Of a stretch of DNA of 64,000 nucleotides, positions 24,464-32,070 are shown piece by piece (positions within the stretch are counted from its first letter, which is position 1; the number at the start of each line of letters is the position of its first letter). Source of the DNA: JADJOM01 sp046327715 (GTDB lineage: Bacteria; Gemmatimonadota; Gemmatimonadetes; Gemmatimonadales; GWC2-71-9); assembly GCA_046327715.1 (NCBI GenBank), contig JAXLXY010000006.1, forward strand, positions 62,001-126,000, given 5' to 3'. A model generated the notes under the pieces. That model saw only the letters and a list, made by a program, of their open reading frames with translations. It had not been told where the DNA came from and did not search any database. The position numbers and the translations under genes are program-made.

Positions 24464-25358
24464 AGGGCGGGTCCGCCGGGCGGGTGAGCGCGGGGGTGCG
24501 CTCGCGACGCTGCTGGGCCTGGGGCTGCTGCTGCTCGTGGTGGTGGCCACCGTGCCCTCGTGCGTGACCTACGTGGATCCGGGCAGCGTGGGGATCGTGA
24601 TCCACCGGGCGGGCGGCGGGGTTGATCCGGCGCCGCTCGGTCCGGGCTTCCACCTGCGCAACCCGCTCACCACGGGCATCGAGGAGTACCCGACGTACAT
24701 GCAGACCCTGATCCTCACGCAGTCCGTGACGGAGGGCTCGCCGCACAACGACGAGATCAACGTCAACAGCGTGGAGGGGCAGCCGCTGTCGCTCGACGTC
24801 TCGATGTCCTTTGAGCTGGCGCCCGCGCGGGTGCCCGGCCTCTACACCACGTTCCGGAGCGACATCGGGACGATCCAGCGCACCTACGTGAAGCAGTCGA
24901 TCCGGCAGGCGCTGCAGGAGGTGGTGGGGGGCGAGCCGATCGCGGAGATCATCGGGCCCCGCAAGGCGCAGGTGGTGGCCCGGGTGCAGGCGCTGCTGAC
25001 GGAGCGGCTGGCCGCGTACGGCATCCTGGTGCGGCAGTTCACGCTGAACGAGCTGCGGGCCCCGGCGGCGGTGATGGAGGCGATCAACCAGAAGAACGTG
25101 ATGCAGCAGCAGGCCCTCACGGCCGAGAACGAGCTGCAGAAGAACCGGTACGAGGCGCAGGGAGATTCCATCAAGGCGGCGGGCCGGGCCATGGCCATCC
25201 TGGCCGAGGCCGAGGCGCAGGCCCGCGCCAACCGGCTGCTGGCGCAGAGCATCACCAGCACGCTGGTGCAGTACGAGTACGCCAAGCGCTGGGATGGCAA
25301 GATGCCGCAGGTGTCGGGCGGCAACGCGCCGCTGCTGTCCCTGCCCCTCGCGCAGTAG
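24447..25358 (+). CDS. SPFH/Band-7 (prohibitin-like) membrane protein
   Basis: 303 residues. A single N-terminal helix (ATLLGLGLLLLVVVATV) is followed by the SPFH domain (YVDPGSVGIVIHRAGGG, LGPGFHLRNPLT, IQRTYVKQSIRQALQEVVGG, YGILVRQFTLNELRAPAAVM). A helical segment rich in Ala, Glu and Gln follows (ILAEAEAQARANRLLAQSIT), the assembly helix of prohibitin/HflK-type rings. A cysteine in VPSCVTYV just after the helix is not in a full lipobox. These proteins form large membrane rings that organise proteases or lipid domains. It is preceded by the overlapping zinc-ribbon gene, with which it may interact. Confidence 0.9.
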   Translation: MSVRHEGRVRRAGERGGALATLLGLGLLLLVVVATVPSCVTYVDPGSVGIVIHRAGGGVDPAPLGPGFHLRNPLTTGIEEYPTYMQTLILTQSVTEGSPHNDEINVNSVEGQPLSLDVSMSFELAPARVPGLYTTFRSDIGTIQRTYVKQSIRQALQEVVGGEPIAEIIGPRKAQVVARVQALLTERLAAYGILVRQFTLNELRAPAAVMEAINQKNVMQQQALTAENELQKNRYEAQGDSIKAAGRAMAILAEAEAQARANRLLAQSITSTLVQYEYAKRWDGKMPQVSGGNAPLLSLPLAQ

Positions 25359-25362
25359 CAGG

Positions 25363-25397
25363 GGCCGCCCCGGGGGGTACCCCCCTCCGGGGCGGCC
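25363..25397. terminator. Bidirectional GC hairpin between SPFH and tryptophanase genes
   Basis: A near-perfect palindrome: GGCCGCCCCGG with CCGGGGCGGCC, plus an inner GGGG/CCCC pairing around GTACC-like centre bases. It sits in the 50-nt gap between two convergent genes, the expected place for a shared terminator. There is no T-run on either side. Confidence 0.65.
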
Positions 25398-25408
25398 GCG
25401 CGCGCGCT

Positions 25409-26791
25409 TCAGTCCAGCGGGGCGAACCGCGCGGTGAAGTGCCGCAGGAAGGGCGCCTGCTCCACGAACCGGTACCCGCGCACCGCCGTGCGGCGGGCAT
25501 GCACGTTCAGGATGGCCTCGACCACGTAGTCGATGTGGCTCTGGGTGTAGACCCGCCGCGGGATGGCCAGGCGGACCAGTTCCATCGGGGCGGTGGTCTC
25601 CGCCCCCGTGGCCGGGTCCCGCCGGCCGAACATCACCGTGCCGATCTCCACCGCCCGGATGCCGGCCTCCCGGTACAGCTCCACCACCAGCGCCTGGCCC
25701 GGGAGCTGGTGCGGCGGGATCTGGGGGAATAGCGCCGCCGCGTCGATGTAGACGGCATGGCCGCCCGGCGGCTGCACGATCGGGACCCCGGCCTCCGAGA
25801 TGTGCCGCCCGAGGTAGGTCGTCGACGTGATCCGGTACAGGAGGTAATCCTCGGCGAGCGCCTCGTGCAGGCCCACCGCGATGGCCTCGAGGTCGCGGCC
25901 GGCCAGCCCGCCGTACGTGGGAAAGCCCTCGGTGAGGATCAGGAGGTTCCGCTCCTGGACGGCCACCTGCGCGTTGTTGCTCGCCAGGAAGCCGCCGATG
26001 TTGGCGAGCCCGTCCTTCTTGGCCGACATCGTCGCGCCATCGGCGTGGGAGAACATCTCCCGCGCGATCTCCAGCGGCGTCCGGTCCGCGTAACCGGCCT
26101 CGCGCAGCTTGATGAAGTAGGCGTTCTCCGCGAACCGGCAGGCGTCGATGTACAGCGGGATGCCGTGGGCCCGGCACAGCGCCGAGACCGCGCGGATGTT
26201 GGCCATCGACACCGGCTGGCCGCCGCCGGAGTTGTTGGTCACGGTGAGCATGCAGAGCGGGATCTTCTCGCGCCCCACCTCGGTGACCAGCCGCTCCAGC
26301 GCCGCCACGTCCATGTTCCCCTTGAACGGATGCACGGCCTGCGGCTGGCGACCCTCGGGGATGACGAGGTCCACCGCCCGGGCGCCGGTGTACTCCACGT
26401 TGGCGCGGGTAGTGTCGAAGTGGGTGTTGCTCGGGACCACGTCGCCCGGCTTGCACAGGACCGAGAAGAGGATCCGCTCCGCGGCGCGCCCCTGGTGGGT
26501 GGGCAGGACATGCTGGAACCCGAAGATGTCCTGCACCGCCTGCTCGAACCGGTACCAGGACGGGCTGCCGGCGTACGACTCGTCCCCGCGCATCAGCGAG
26601 GCCCACTGCTCGCTCGACATCGCCGACGTGCCGCTGTCGGTCAGCAGGTCGATCAGCACATCCTCCGACCGCAGCAGGAAGGCGTTGTACGCCGCGTCCC
26701 GCAGCCGCTCCTCCCGCTCCGACGGCGTGGTCAGGCGGATCGGCTCGACGGACTTGATGCGGAACGGCTCGATGATCGTCTTCATGGGCAT
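25409..26791 (-). CDS. tnaA: Tryptophanase (tryptophan indole-lyase)
   Basis: 460 residues from ATG 26791 (ATG 26785 is two codons later). This PLP beta-eliminating lyase cleaves tryptophan to indole, pyruvate and ammonia. Family blocks: FRIKSVEPIRLTTPSERE, IDLLTDSGTSAMSS, LPTHQGRAAERI, NSGGGQPVSMANIRAV, YIDACRFAENAYFIKLREAG, PLP lysine region TMSAKKDGLANIGGFL, and EGFPTYGGLAGRDLEAIAVG. It could be confused with tyrosine phenol-lyase. It has RAVEIG where TPL has an Arg (SMERG) that holds the phenol OH, and RHFTARF (His as in tryptophanase) where TPL has Phe, so tryptophanase fits better. No TnaC-like leader was seen upstream. Confidence 0.88.
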   Translation of the reverse strand: MPMKTIIEPFRIKSVEPIRLTTPSEREERLRDAAYNAFLLRSEDVLIDLLTDSGTSAMSSEQWASLMRGDESYAGSPSWYRFEQAVQDIFGFQHVLPTHQGRAAERILFSVLCKPGDVVPSNTHFDTTRANVEYTGARAVDLVIPEGRQPQAVHPFKGNMDVAALERLVTEVGREKIPLCMLTVTNNSGGGQPVSMANIRAVSALCRAHGIPLYIDACRFAENAYFIKLREAGYADRTPLEIAREMFSHADGATMSAKKDGLANIGGFLASNNAQVAVQERNLLILTEGFPTYGGLAGRDLEAIAVGLHEALAEDYLLYRITSTTYLGRHISEAGVPIVQPPGGHAVYIDAAALFPQIPPHQLPGQALVVELYREAGIRAVEIGTVMFGRRDPATGAETTAPMELVRLAIPRRVYTQSHIDYVVEAILNVHARRTAVRGYRFVEQAPFLRHFTARFAPLD

Positions 26792-26908
26792 CCGCGGTTT
26801 CCGGTTCGGGTGAGTGGTCGGCGACAAATATGGAGCCGGGAGCCCCGATCCGGCATATTCCAGCCCACGTGACATCCCTTCCTGTCCTGCCGCCCGGACC
26901 CACGCCCC

Positions 26909-28135
26909 ATGCCGGCTGACCTGCCCGTGGTCATCGTGGGCGCCGGCGCTGCGGGCCTCATGGCCGCCATCCATGCCGCCCGGGCCGGCGCACCGGTCGT
27001 GCTCCTCGACGGCACCGCCGATGGCGGACGCAAGATCCTGATCAGCGGCGGGGGGCGGTGCAACATCCTCCCTTCGGTGCTGGATCCGGCCCGCTTCGTC
27101 TCGACCGCGCCGGCGCACCTGGTGCGGCGCTTCCTCTCGGCCTGGCCGCTGCGGGAGCAGCGCGCCTTCTTCGAGGCCGACCTGGGTCTGCCCCTCGCCC
27201 TCGAGCCGGGGAGCGGCAAGCTCTTCCCCGCCTCGAATCGCGCGCGGGACGTGCGGGACCGTCTGGTGGAGGCGGCGCGCGCCGACGGGGCGGAGTCCCG
27301 TTTCGGGTGGACCGTCACCCGCGCCGAACCGACCTCCACCGGCTGGCGGCTCGCCAGCGCCTCGGGCCGCACGCTCGAGGCCCGGGCGCTGGTGATTGCC
27401 ACCGGCGGGCTGTCGGTGCCGGCCACCGGCAGCGACGGCTTTGGCCTCCGGCTGGCCCGCGACCTCGGCCACGCCGTCGAGCCGACGTACCCCGCGCTCA
27501 CCCCGCTGGTGGCGCAGCCCGCCGTCCATGCCGCGCTCTCGGGCCTCTCACTCGAGGTGACCCTCGAGGCGCGGGCCGGATCACGGGTGGCGCGCGCCCG
27601 GGGCGGGTTTCTCTTCACCCATCGCGGCTACAGTGGGCCCGCCGTGCTCGACATCTCCCACCTGCCGGCCCAGTTCCGCGATGGTCCGGAGCGCGCCCGG
27701 GTCACCGTGCAGTGGAGTGACCTGGATGCCCCGGCGTGGGAGGGCCGCCTCACCGCCCGCTCCGCGCAGGGCGTGCTCCGGCCGCTGCAGGACGTGCTTC
27801 CCGCCCGCCTGGCGGAGGTGCTGCTCCAGGAGTGCGGCGTGCCGCCGGATACCCGGCTGGCCCAGCTGCGCCGCGACGACCGGCGCGCGCTGGTGGCGTG
27901 CCTGACGCGGTATCCGCTGCCATGGACCGGGGACGAGGGCTACAAGAAGGCGGAGGTGACGGGTGGCGGGGTGGCGCTGGGCGAGGTGGATCCCGCCACG
28001 CTGGAGAGCCGCCGGGTGCCGCGCCTCCACCTTGCGGGTGAGGTCCTCGACGCGTTCGGCCCGATCGGCGGCTACAATTTCGCGTGGGCCTGGGCCACCG
28101 GTCGTACCGCCGGCCTGGGCGCGGCCCGGACATGA
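26909..28135 (+). CDS. BaiN/HI0933-family FAD-dependent oxidoreductase
   Basis: 408 residues. An N-terminal FAD-binding dinucleotide fold (VVIVGAGAAGLMAAIHAARA) is followed by the family-typical GGRKILISGGGRCN, the second FAD motif ALVIATGGLSVPATGSDGFG, and the C-terminal EVTGGGVALGEVDPATLESR with FGPIGGYNFAWAWATGRTAG. The family is widespread and mostly uncharacterised; BaiN was proposed in bile-acid dehydroxylation, but that role does not transfer here. It is divergent from tnaA with a 117-nt shared upstream region, so shared control is possible. It ends at a strong hairpin. Confidence 0.9.
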   Translation: MPADLPVVIVGAGAAGLMAAIHAARAGAPVVLLDGTADGGRKILISGGGRCNILPSVLDPARFVSTAPAHLVRRFLSAWPLREQRAFFEADLGLPLALEPGSGKLFPASNRARDVRDRLVEAARADGAESRFGWTVTRAEPTSTGWRLASASGRTLEARALVIATGGLSVPATGSDGFGLRLARDLGHAVEPTYPALTPLVAQPAVHAALSGLSLEVTLEARAGSRVARARGGFLFTHRGYSGPAVLDISHLPAQFRDGPERARVTVQWSDLDAPAWEGRLTARSAQGVLRPLQDVLPARLAEVLLQECGVPPDTRLAQLRRDDRRALVACLTRYPLPWTGDEGYKKAEVTGGGVALGEVDPATLESRRVPRLHLAGEVLDAFGPIGGYNFAWAWATGRTAGLGAART

Positions 28136-28167
28136 CGAGGGGCGGGCCCGGTGGGGCCCGCCCCTCG
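28136..28167. terminator. 14-bp perfect hairpin, bidirectional terminator
   Basis: CGAGGGGCGGGCCC (28136-28149) pairs perfectly with 28154-28167 around the tetraloop GGTG. It starts at the base after the flavoprotein stop codon and lies between convergent genes. It is the best terminator-like structure in the window, again without a U-tract. Confidence 0.75.
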
Positions 28168-28187
28168 TCCTGCGTCCGGTGCGCGCG

Positions 28188-28733
28188 CTACCTGGTGCCG
28201 AACTGGATGCCGACCGTGAGCGGCACGAAGTTGGTGGAGTTGTCCGAGGTGAAGACGTTGATGAACCGGCTCTCCGCGAAGATGCTCGCGTCCGAACCCG
28301 CCCGGAACTTGAGGCCGAACCCGCCGCCGGCCGCCAGCTTGGTCTCGCTGTCCGAGCCGAACCCGGTGATGTCCACCTTGGCGTTGAAGAGGCCCAGGCC
28401 GCCGATCAGGTACGGCTTGATCGAGCCCTTGCTCTGGAAGGCGTAGGTGATGTTGACCAGCCCACCCGCGAGCTTGGTCTTGCCGTCGGCGCCATCGATG
28501 CTGTTCTGGGCATACATGAAGTCGCCGCGGAAGCCGATCGGCCCCGCCGACGGGGCGTAGCCGACGACCGCGAGGCCGTGCCAGCCCAGCTTGGCGATGT
28601 CGTTGAAATCGCCAAGGGGCAGGGTCAGGCCACCACCGGCGCCGAACGAGAGCTTGGACTGGGCCGCGAGGCCGGTGGTGGAAACCTGCGCGGCCAGGGC
28701 GAGGGCGGCCAGCGAGAGAACGACACGCTTCAT
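28188..28733 (-). CDS. Small outer-membrane beta-barrel protein (OmpX/Ail-like size)
   Basis: 181 residues. ATG 28733 is chosen over upstream in-frame codons because GAGGAG lies 7 nt before it and the signal peptide is then clean (MKRVVLSLAALALAAQV, ending GLAAQ). The mature protein has about eight amphipathic strands (LSFGAGGGLTLPLGDFND, GLAVVGYAPSAGPIGFRGDF, IKPYLIGGLGLFNAKVD, SIFAESRFINVF). The end is IQFGTR rather than an aromatic residue. It is related to the next upstream gene and the two may be tandem duplicates. Function unknown; adhesin, channel and structural roles are all possible. Confidence 0.85.
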   Translation of the reverse strand: MKRVVLSLAALALAAQVSTTGLAAQSKLSFGAGGGLTLPLGDFNDIAKLGWHGLAVVGYAPSAGPIGFRGDFMYAQNSIDGADGKTKLAGGLVNITYAFQSKGSIKPYLIGGLGLFNAKVDITGFGSDSETKLAAGGGFGLKFRAGSDASIFAESRFINVFTSDNSTNFVPLTVGIQFGTR

Positions 28734-28812
28734 TGCTTTGCTCCTCTGTGAGATCTGCCCACGCATCCGGGCCGTCGTGGCCGGCGGTTGGGCAATGGAA
28801 GCTAGTCTACGG

Positions 28813-29364
28813 CTAGAATCCCCCGAAGGTTACGCCGGCCAGGAGGGGCGCATACTGGGGCTTGACGCCGTCCGTATACACGTTCAGGTAGCGCCCCTCC
28901 ACGAACAGGGCGATCGACCGGACGCCAAAGCTGAAGCCGGTCCCGGCGTTGAAGGCCGGGTTGGTATCCGTCAGGCGGCCGAAATTCGGGCTTGAGGTCG
29001 TGGTCTTCACGTACCCGCCGCCGCCGAAGAGGTAGAACCTGTTGGGCGACCGGCGGGCGCCGAACTGGAGGACCAGGTTGGCGGTACCGCCAACCTGGGT
29101 CTGATGCCCGCTGATCGCGCTGAGGTTGCTGCGGCCGTAGAGCCCATCCAGCCGGAAGCCGAGGGCGGCCGAGGCCGCGGGGAAGAAGGTCAGGCTGGCA
29201 TTGCCCATCCAGCCCTTGTCCACGACGTCTCCGTAGCTGCGGACCGGCACGGTGATGCCGGCGCCGAGGCCCAGGCGGATGTCGCCCTGGGCAGAGAGGG
29301 TGGCTGGAGGCGCGGCGAGCATCGGCGCGAGCAGCAAGGCTGCCCGGACAGCAGGGGACGGCAT
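28813..29364 (-). CDS. Small outer-membrane beta-barrel protein, paralogue of the downstream gene
   Basis: 183 residues from ATG 29364 (GAGG 6 nt upstream); a start at 29394 would extend the signal region by ten residues. A signal peptide ends PPATLSAQ. The strand pattern parallels its neighbour: LGLGAGITVPVRSYGDVVDK with LSFGAGGGLTLPLGDFNDIA, and FVEGRYLNVYTDGVKPQYAP with FAESRFINVFTSDNSTNFVP. It ends VTFGGF with a terminal Phe, the usual barrel-assembly signal. It lies 94 nt after the second anti-sigma gene and may be read from that operon. Confidence 0.85.
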   Translation of the reverse strand: MPSPAVRAALLLAPMLAAPPATLSAQGDIRLGLGAGITVPVRSYGDVVDKGWMGNASLTFFPAASAALGFRLDGLYGRSNLSAISGHQTQVGGTANLVLQFGARRSPNRFYLFGGGGYVKTTTSSPNFGRLTDTNPAFNAGTGFSFGVRSIALFVEGRYLNVYTDGVKPQYAPLLAGVTFGGF

Positions 29365-29458
29365 GAGGGGCCTCGTAGGGGTGCGAGGCTCCAATGGTGG
29401 CGGGGATGGCGAGGTGGTGCCGTAACGGGAATCACATTGCAGCGCAGATCACCGGCGA

Positions 29459-30445
29459 CTACTGGACCCTCTGGACCAGGCGCTTGAGGGAATCCACGGG
29501 CGCCTGGGCCACCACCGAGATACGGTAGCCTTCCTCGTCCAGCCAGGTGGCAACCGAGACCCCCGTCGGTGAAGTGCCATACGCAGTTTCGCCGCTCTCG
29601 AGGGCGGGATCGTCGATCGGACGGAACCCGGAGGAATCGGCGGGGATCAGCTGCTGGTCCACCAGGATGCGACCGCCGTCGGCGGTACGGTAGACCACCC
29701 GCACCACGTCGAGTCCGGCCTGGGCGCCCGGGACCGCGCTCGCCGGGCCGACCTCGATGTGATCCGGGTCGAGTCCTGCCACCATGCGCAGCCGCCCGCC
29801 GAGGCGCAGGCTTGCTTCACGCGCCCCCACCGCACGGAAGCGGGGCGAAACGCTGAGCGGCTTGGGCTCAGGCGTCCGGCTGGGTTCCACGGCCGGTGGG
29901 GTGGGGCGTGGGGGTGTGGCCCGGCTCGCGGATGACGTGACCACTGGCGTGGTGCTGGGCGCGGTCGAGGCGGGCGCGGGCCGCGACTCGGGCGGCGCCG
30001 TAGCCCCACCAGCCGCGAGGCCGGTTGCCGGCGGGATCGGCGTCGTGGCGGGGGCAGGGGCCGGGGTAGGAGTGGTGCCGCGGTTGGCCACGGCCATCCC
30101 CTCGTTGGGCTGGCGCAGCCGGCTTGCGCCGTACCCGACCAGCAGCGCCATCAGCACCGTGGCAATCCACAGCAGGGTCGAGAGCTCCAGCTCCCAGCGC
30201 CGCTTCGGCTCTTCCACCGATGGCATGAGCACCAGGCCACCGGGCGTGACCGTGGCGGCCGGACCGCTCTCCGTGGCCAGCTCGGGAAAGTGCTGGTCGA
30301 GTTCCTGGTAGTTGTCCCGCCACTCCTCCAGCCGACGGGCACACGCGCGGCACGACTCCGTATGGCTCCGGATGCGATTCACCTCGGAGCCGCTGGCACT
30401 CCCGTCGATGAGCTTCTCGAGAAGCCGGTCATTCAGGTGGAACAT
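29459..30445 (-). CDS. Anti-sigma-type membrane protein B (zinc finger, helix, periplasmic sensor domain)
   Basis: 328 residues from ATG 30445. The zinc-binding anti-sigma motif is HTESCRACARRLEEW near residue 29. A transmembrane helix lies near residues 93-112 (LSTLLWIATVLMALLVGYG). A long Pro/Ala/Thr linker follows, then a periplasmic domain of about 120 residues. That domain is paralogous to the one in the preceding gene: GGRLRMVAGLDPDHIEVGP with GGTIRLLDGLKPQRVLTGP, then VVRVVYRTADGGRILVDQQ, and the ending APVDSLKRLVQRVQ with LPTDSLRALLRRVE. It has no sigma gene of its own directly adjacent. Confidence 0.82.
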   Translation of the reverse strand: MFHLNDRLLEKLIDGSASGSEVNRIRSHTESCRACARRLEEWRDNYQELDQHFPELATESGPAATVTPGGLVLMPSVEEPKRRWELELSTLLWIATVLMALLVGYGASRLRQPNEGMAVANRGTTPTPAPAPATTPIPPATGLAAGGATAPPESRPAPASTAPSTTPVVTSSASRATPPRPTPPAVEPSRTPEPKPLSVSPRFRAVGAREASLRLGGRLRMVAGLDPDHIEVGPASAVPGAQAGLDVVRVVYRTADGGRILVDQQLIPADSSGFRPIDDPALESGETAYGTSPTGVSVATWLDEEGYRISVVAQAPVDSLKRLVQRVQ

Positions 30446-30482
30446 GCCGTGGAATCTACCTTCCGCGCCCAGCCGCCGCCCG

Positions 30483-31577
30483 CTACTCGACCCTCCGGAG
30501 CAGCGCTCGCAGGGAGTCGGTCGGGAGAAATCCCGTAAGTGTAAGTCTGAAACCAGCTTGGTCCATCCACCGGACACTCTGCATGCCTTGGGCCGCCGGG
30601 GCGGCCACGGTGTCGCCGACCAGCAGCGGGGCCACAGCGGCAGCGGCCCCCGCCCGGGCGCCCTCCGCCGGCTGGAGCCGCTGCTGATCCAGCCATAGCT
30701 CCCGGCCCGGGGGATCATCATACACCACGCGGACGACCGGCAAATCGGCGCTGGCACCGGGAACCACGGTTCCCGGCCCGGTCAGCACCCGCTGGGGCTT
30801 GAGGCCATCCAGAAGACGGATGGTGCCGCCAAGGGTTCTCACCGCCTCTTCCATGGCCACCTGATGGAACGCCACAACAGGTGCGGCGTTCGGCCGAGCC
30901 TCACCGGAGGCCCGCTTGGTCGATACGGCGGCCGCCGGGGCCAGGTTCCCCGCAGCCCCTCCGGCGGCGGTAGCCGCATCGGAGGCCAGCTCGGCAATCC
31001 GATTGTCGCGGCGCTGGGCATTCGGCGGTGACACGGGAGCCTGCGGGGCGGCCGCGGGTGGCGCTGCGGTGGGACTGGCCTCCTCGGAGCGTGTCCGAGC
31101 CGGCTCCGCGGTCGGGGCGGCCTCCACGGGCCGTGGCAGGGTGAAGCCCACCGCCGGTTGACCTGCCACGGCGGGTGGGGGGGCGGAGTCCTGACGGGGC
31201 AGCTCCCGTTCGGCTACTCCCTTCGAGGCCGAGACATCGCTCAGGGCCGGACTCGCCGGCTGGTTCCGCAGCCGGTAGCCCAGTCCGATGGCCAGCACCA
31301 CGGTCGCGGCCCAGGCCAGGGATCGCCACGGCAGGGGCCTGCCTCGGGGAGGCGCAGGCGTGGCGGGCGCCGCGCGGGGGGGCACCGCGGTCGGGGCCCG
31401 GGGCAACTCGACGGCGCGGACCATCGCGTCCGCCTCGCCGGAGAATGCCCGGATCGCTTCATATAGCCGCCGGCAGTCCGCGCAGGAGCCGAGGTGCGCC
31501 TCGGCGGCCCGGCGTTCGTCGGCCGTGAGCTCGTCGTCGAGCAGGCAGGTCAGCTGGCCTTCATCAAGATGCGACAT
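30483..31577 (-). CDS. Anti-sigma factor A (zinc-finger, membrane-anchored)
   Basis: 364 residues. The N-terminal ZAS domain holds HLGSCADCRRLYEAIRAFSG (HxxxCxxC). A transmembrane helix lies near residues 85-103 (LPWRSLAWAATVVLAIGLGY), followed by a long Ala/Pro linker and a C-terminal domain shared with the downstream gene. The first 14 nt overlap the ECF sigma gene, so this is the direct partner of that sigma factor. The linker and repeat-like domain suggest the periplasmic part senses an envelope ligand, as RseB/MucB-like or DUF4367-type domains do (inference). Confidence 0.87.
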   Translation of the reverse strand: MSHLDEGQLTCLLDDELTADERRAAEAHLGSCADCRRLYEAIRAFSGEADAMVRAVELPRAPTAVPPRAAPATPAPPRGRPLPWRSLAWAATVVLAIGLGYRLRNQPASPALSDVSASKGVAERELPRQDSAPPPAVAGQPAVGFTLPRPVEAAPTAEPARTRSEEASPTAAPPAAAPQAPVSPPNAQRRDNRIAELASDAATAAGGAAGNLAPAAAVSTKRASGEARPNAAPVVAFHQVAMEEAVRTLGGTIRLLDGLKPQRVLTGPGTVVPGASADLPVVRVVYDDPPGRELWLDQQRLQPAEGARAGAAAAVAPLLVGDTVAAPAAQGMQSVRWMDQAGFRLTLTGFLPTDSLRALLRRVE

Positions 31578-32067
31578 GGCGATCCTTCTCCTGCGCGCGG
31601 ACCAGTTCCACCAGCCGCTTGCGGGCGCGGCAGATCGTGGTGCCGATCGCTCCCTTGGCGAGGCCGGTGGCGGCCGCGATCTCGTCGTAGTCGAAGCCCT
31701 CGGCCTTGAGCAGCAGCACCTCTCGATCGAGGTCCCGCATCTCGGCCAGGGCGGCCTGAACGGCCCGCGTCTTCTGGGTCCGTTCGTAGTCCTCGTCCGG
31801 GGGGCCGGCGCTGGTGGCGGACTCGCCCTTGAGCAGCTGCAGCCGCCGGCCCTGCCGCACCGCCCGGCGCCCGTCGTCCCGCACCAGGTTCAGCGCCACC
31901 GCGAACAGCCACGGGCGCGGATTCTCCGGCGGGGAGGCGAGGGCGCGGGCGAATACCTCCGCGGCGAGGTCCTCGGCCCGGTCCTGGTCGCCCGTGCGGC
32001 GGTAGAGCATCCGCACGAGCGGCTGGTGGAACTGGGCAAACAGCTCTTCGATCGGTACCTGGCTCAT
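31564..32067 (-). CDS. ECF-type RNA polymerase sigma factor
   Basis: 167 residues. Region 2: FAQFHQPLVRMLYRRTGDQD, then RAEDLAAEVFARALASPP and RPWLFAVALNLVRDDGRR. Region 4: LAEMRDLDREVLLLKAEGFD, then YDEIAAATGLAKGAIGTTIC with RARKRLVEL. It begins 3 nt after the VIT/VWA gene stop and overlaps anti-sigma A by 14 nt. The unit therefore has the order target-like protein, sigma, anti-sigma, anti-sigma. Start ATG 32067 follows the upstream stop closely, so reinitiation is likely. Confidence 0.94.
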   Translation of the reverse strand: MSQVPIEELFAQFHQPLVRMLYRRTGDQDRAEDLAAEVFARALASPPENPRPWLFAVALNLVRDDGRRAVRQGRRLQLLKGESATSAGPPDEDYERTQKTRAVQAALAEMRDLDREVLLLKAEGFDYDEIAAATGLAKGAIGTTICRARKRLVELVRAQEKDRHVAS

Positions 32068-32070
32068 CGG

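Noticed and set aside
25409..26791. Tyrosine phenol-lyase
   Set aside because: Substrate-pocket residues (RAVEIG and RHFTARF) match tryptophanase, not TPL.
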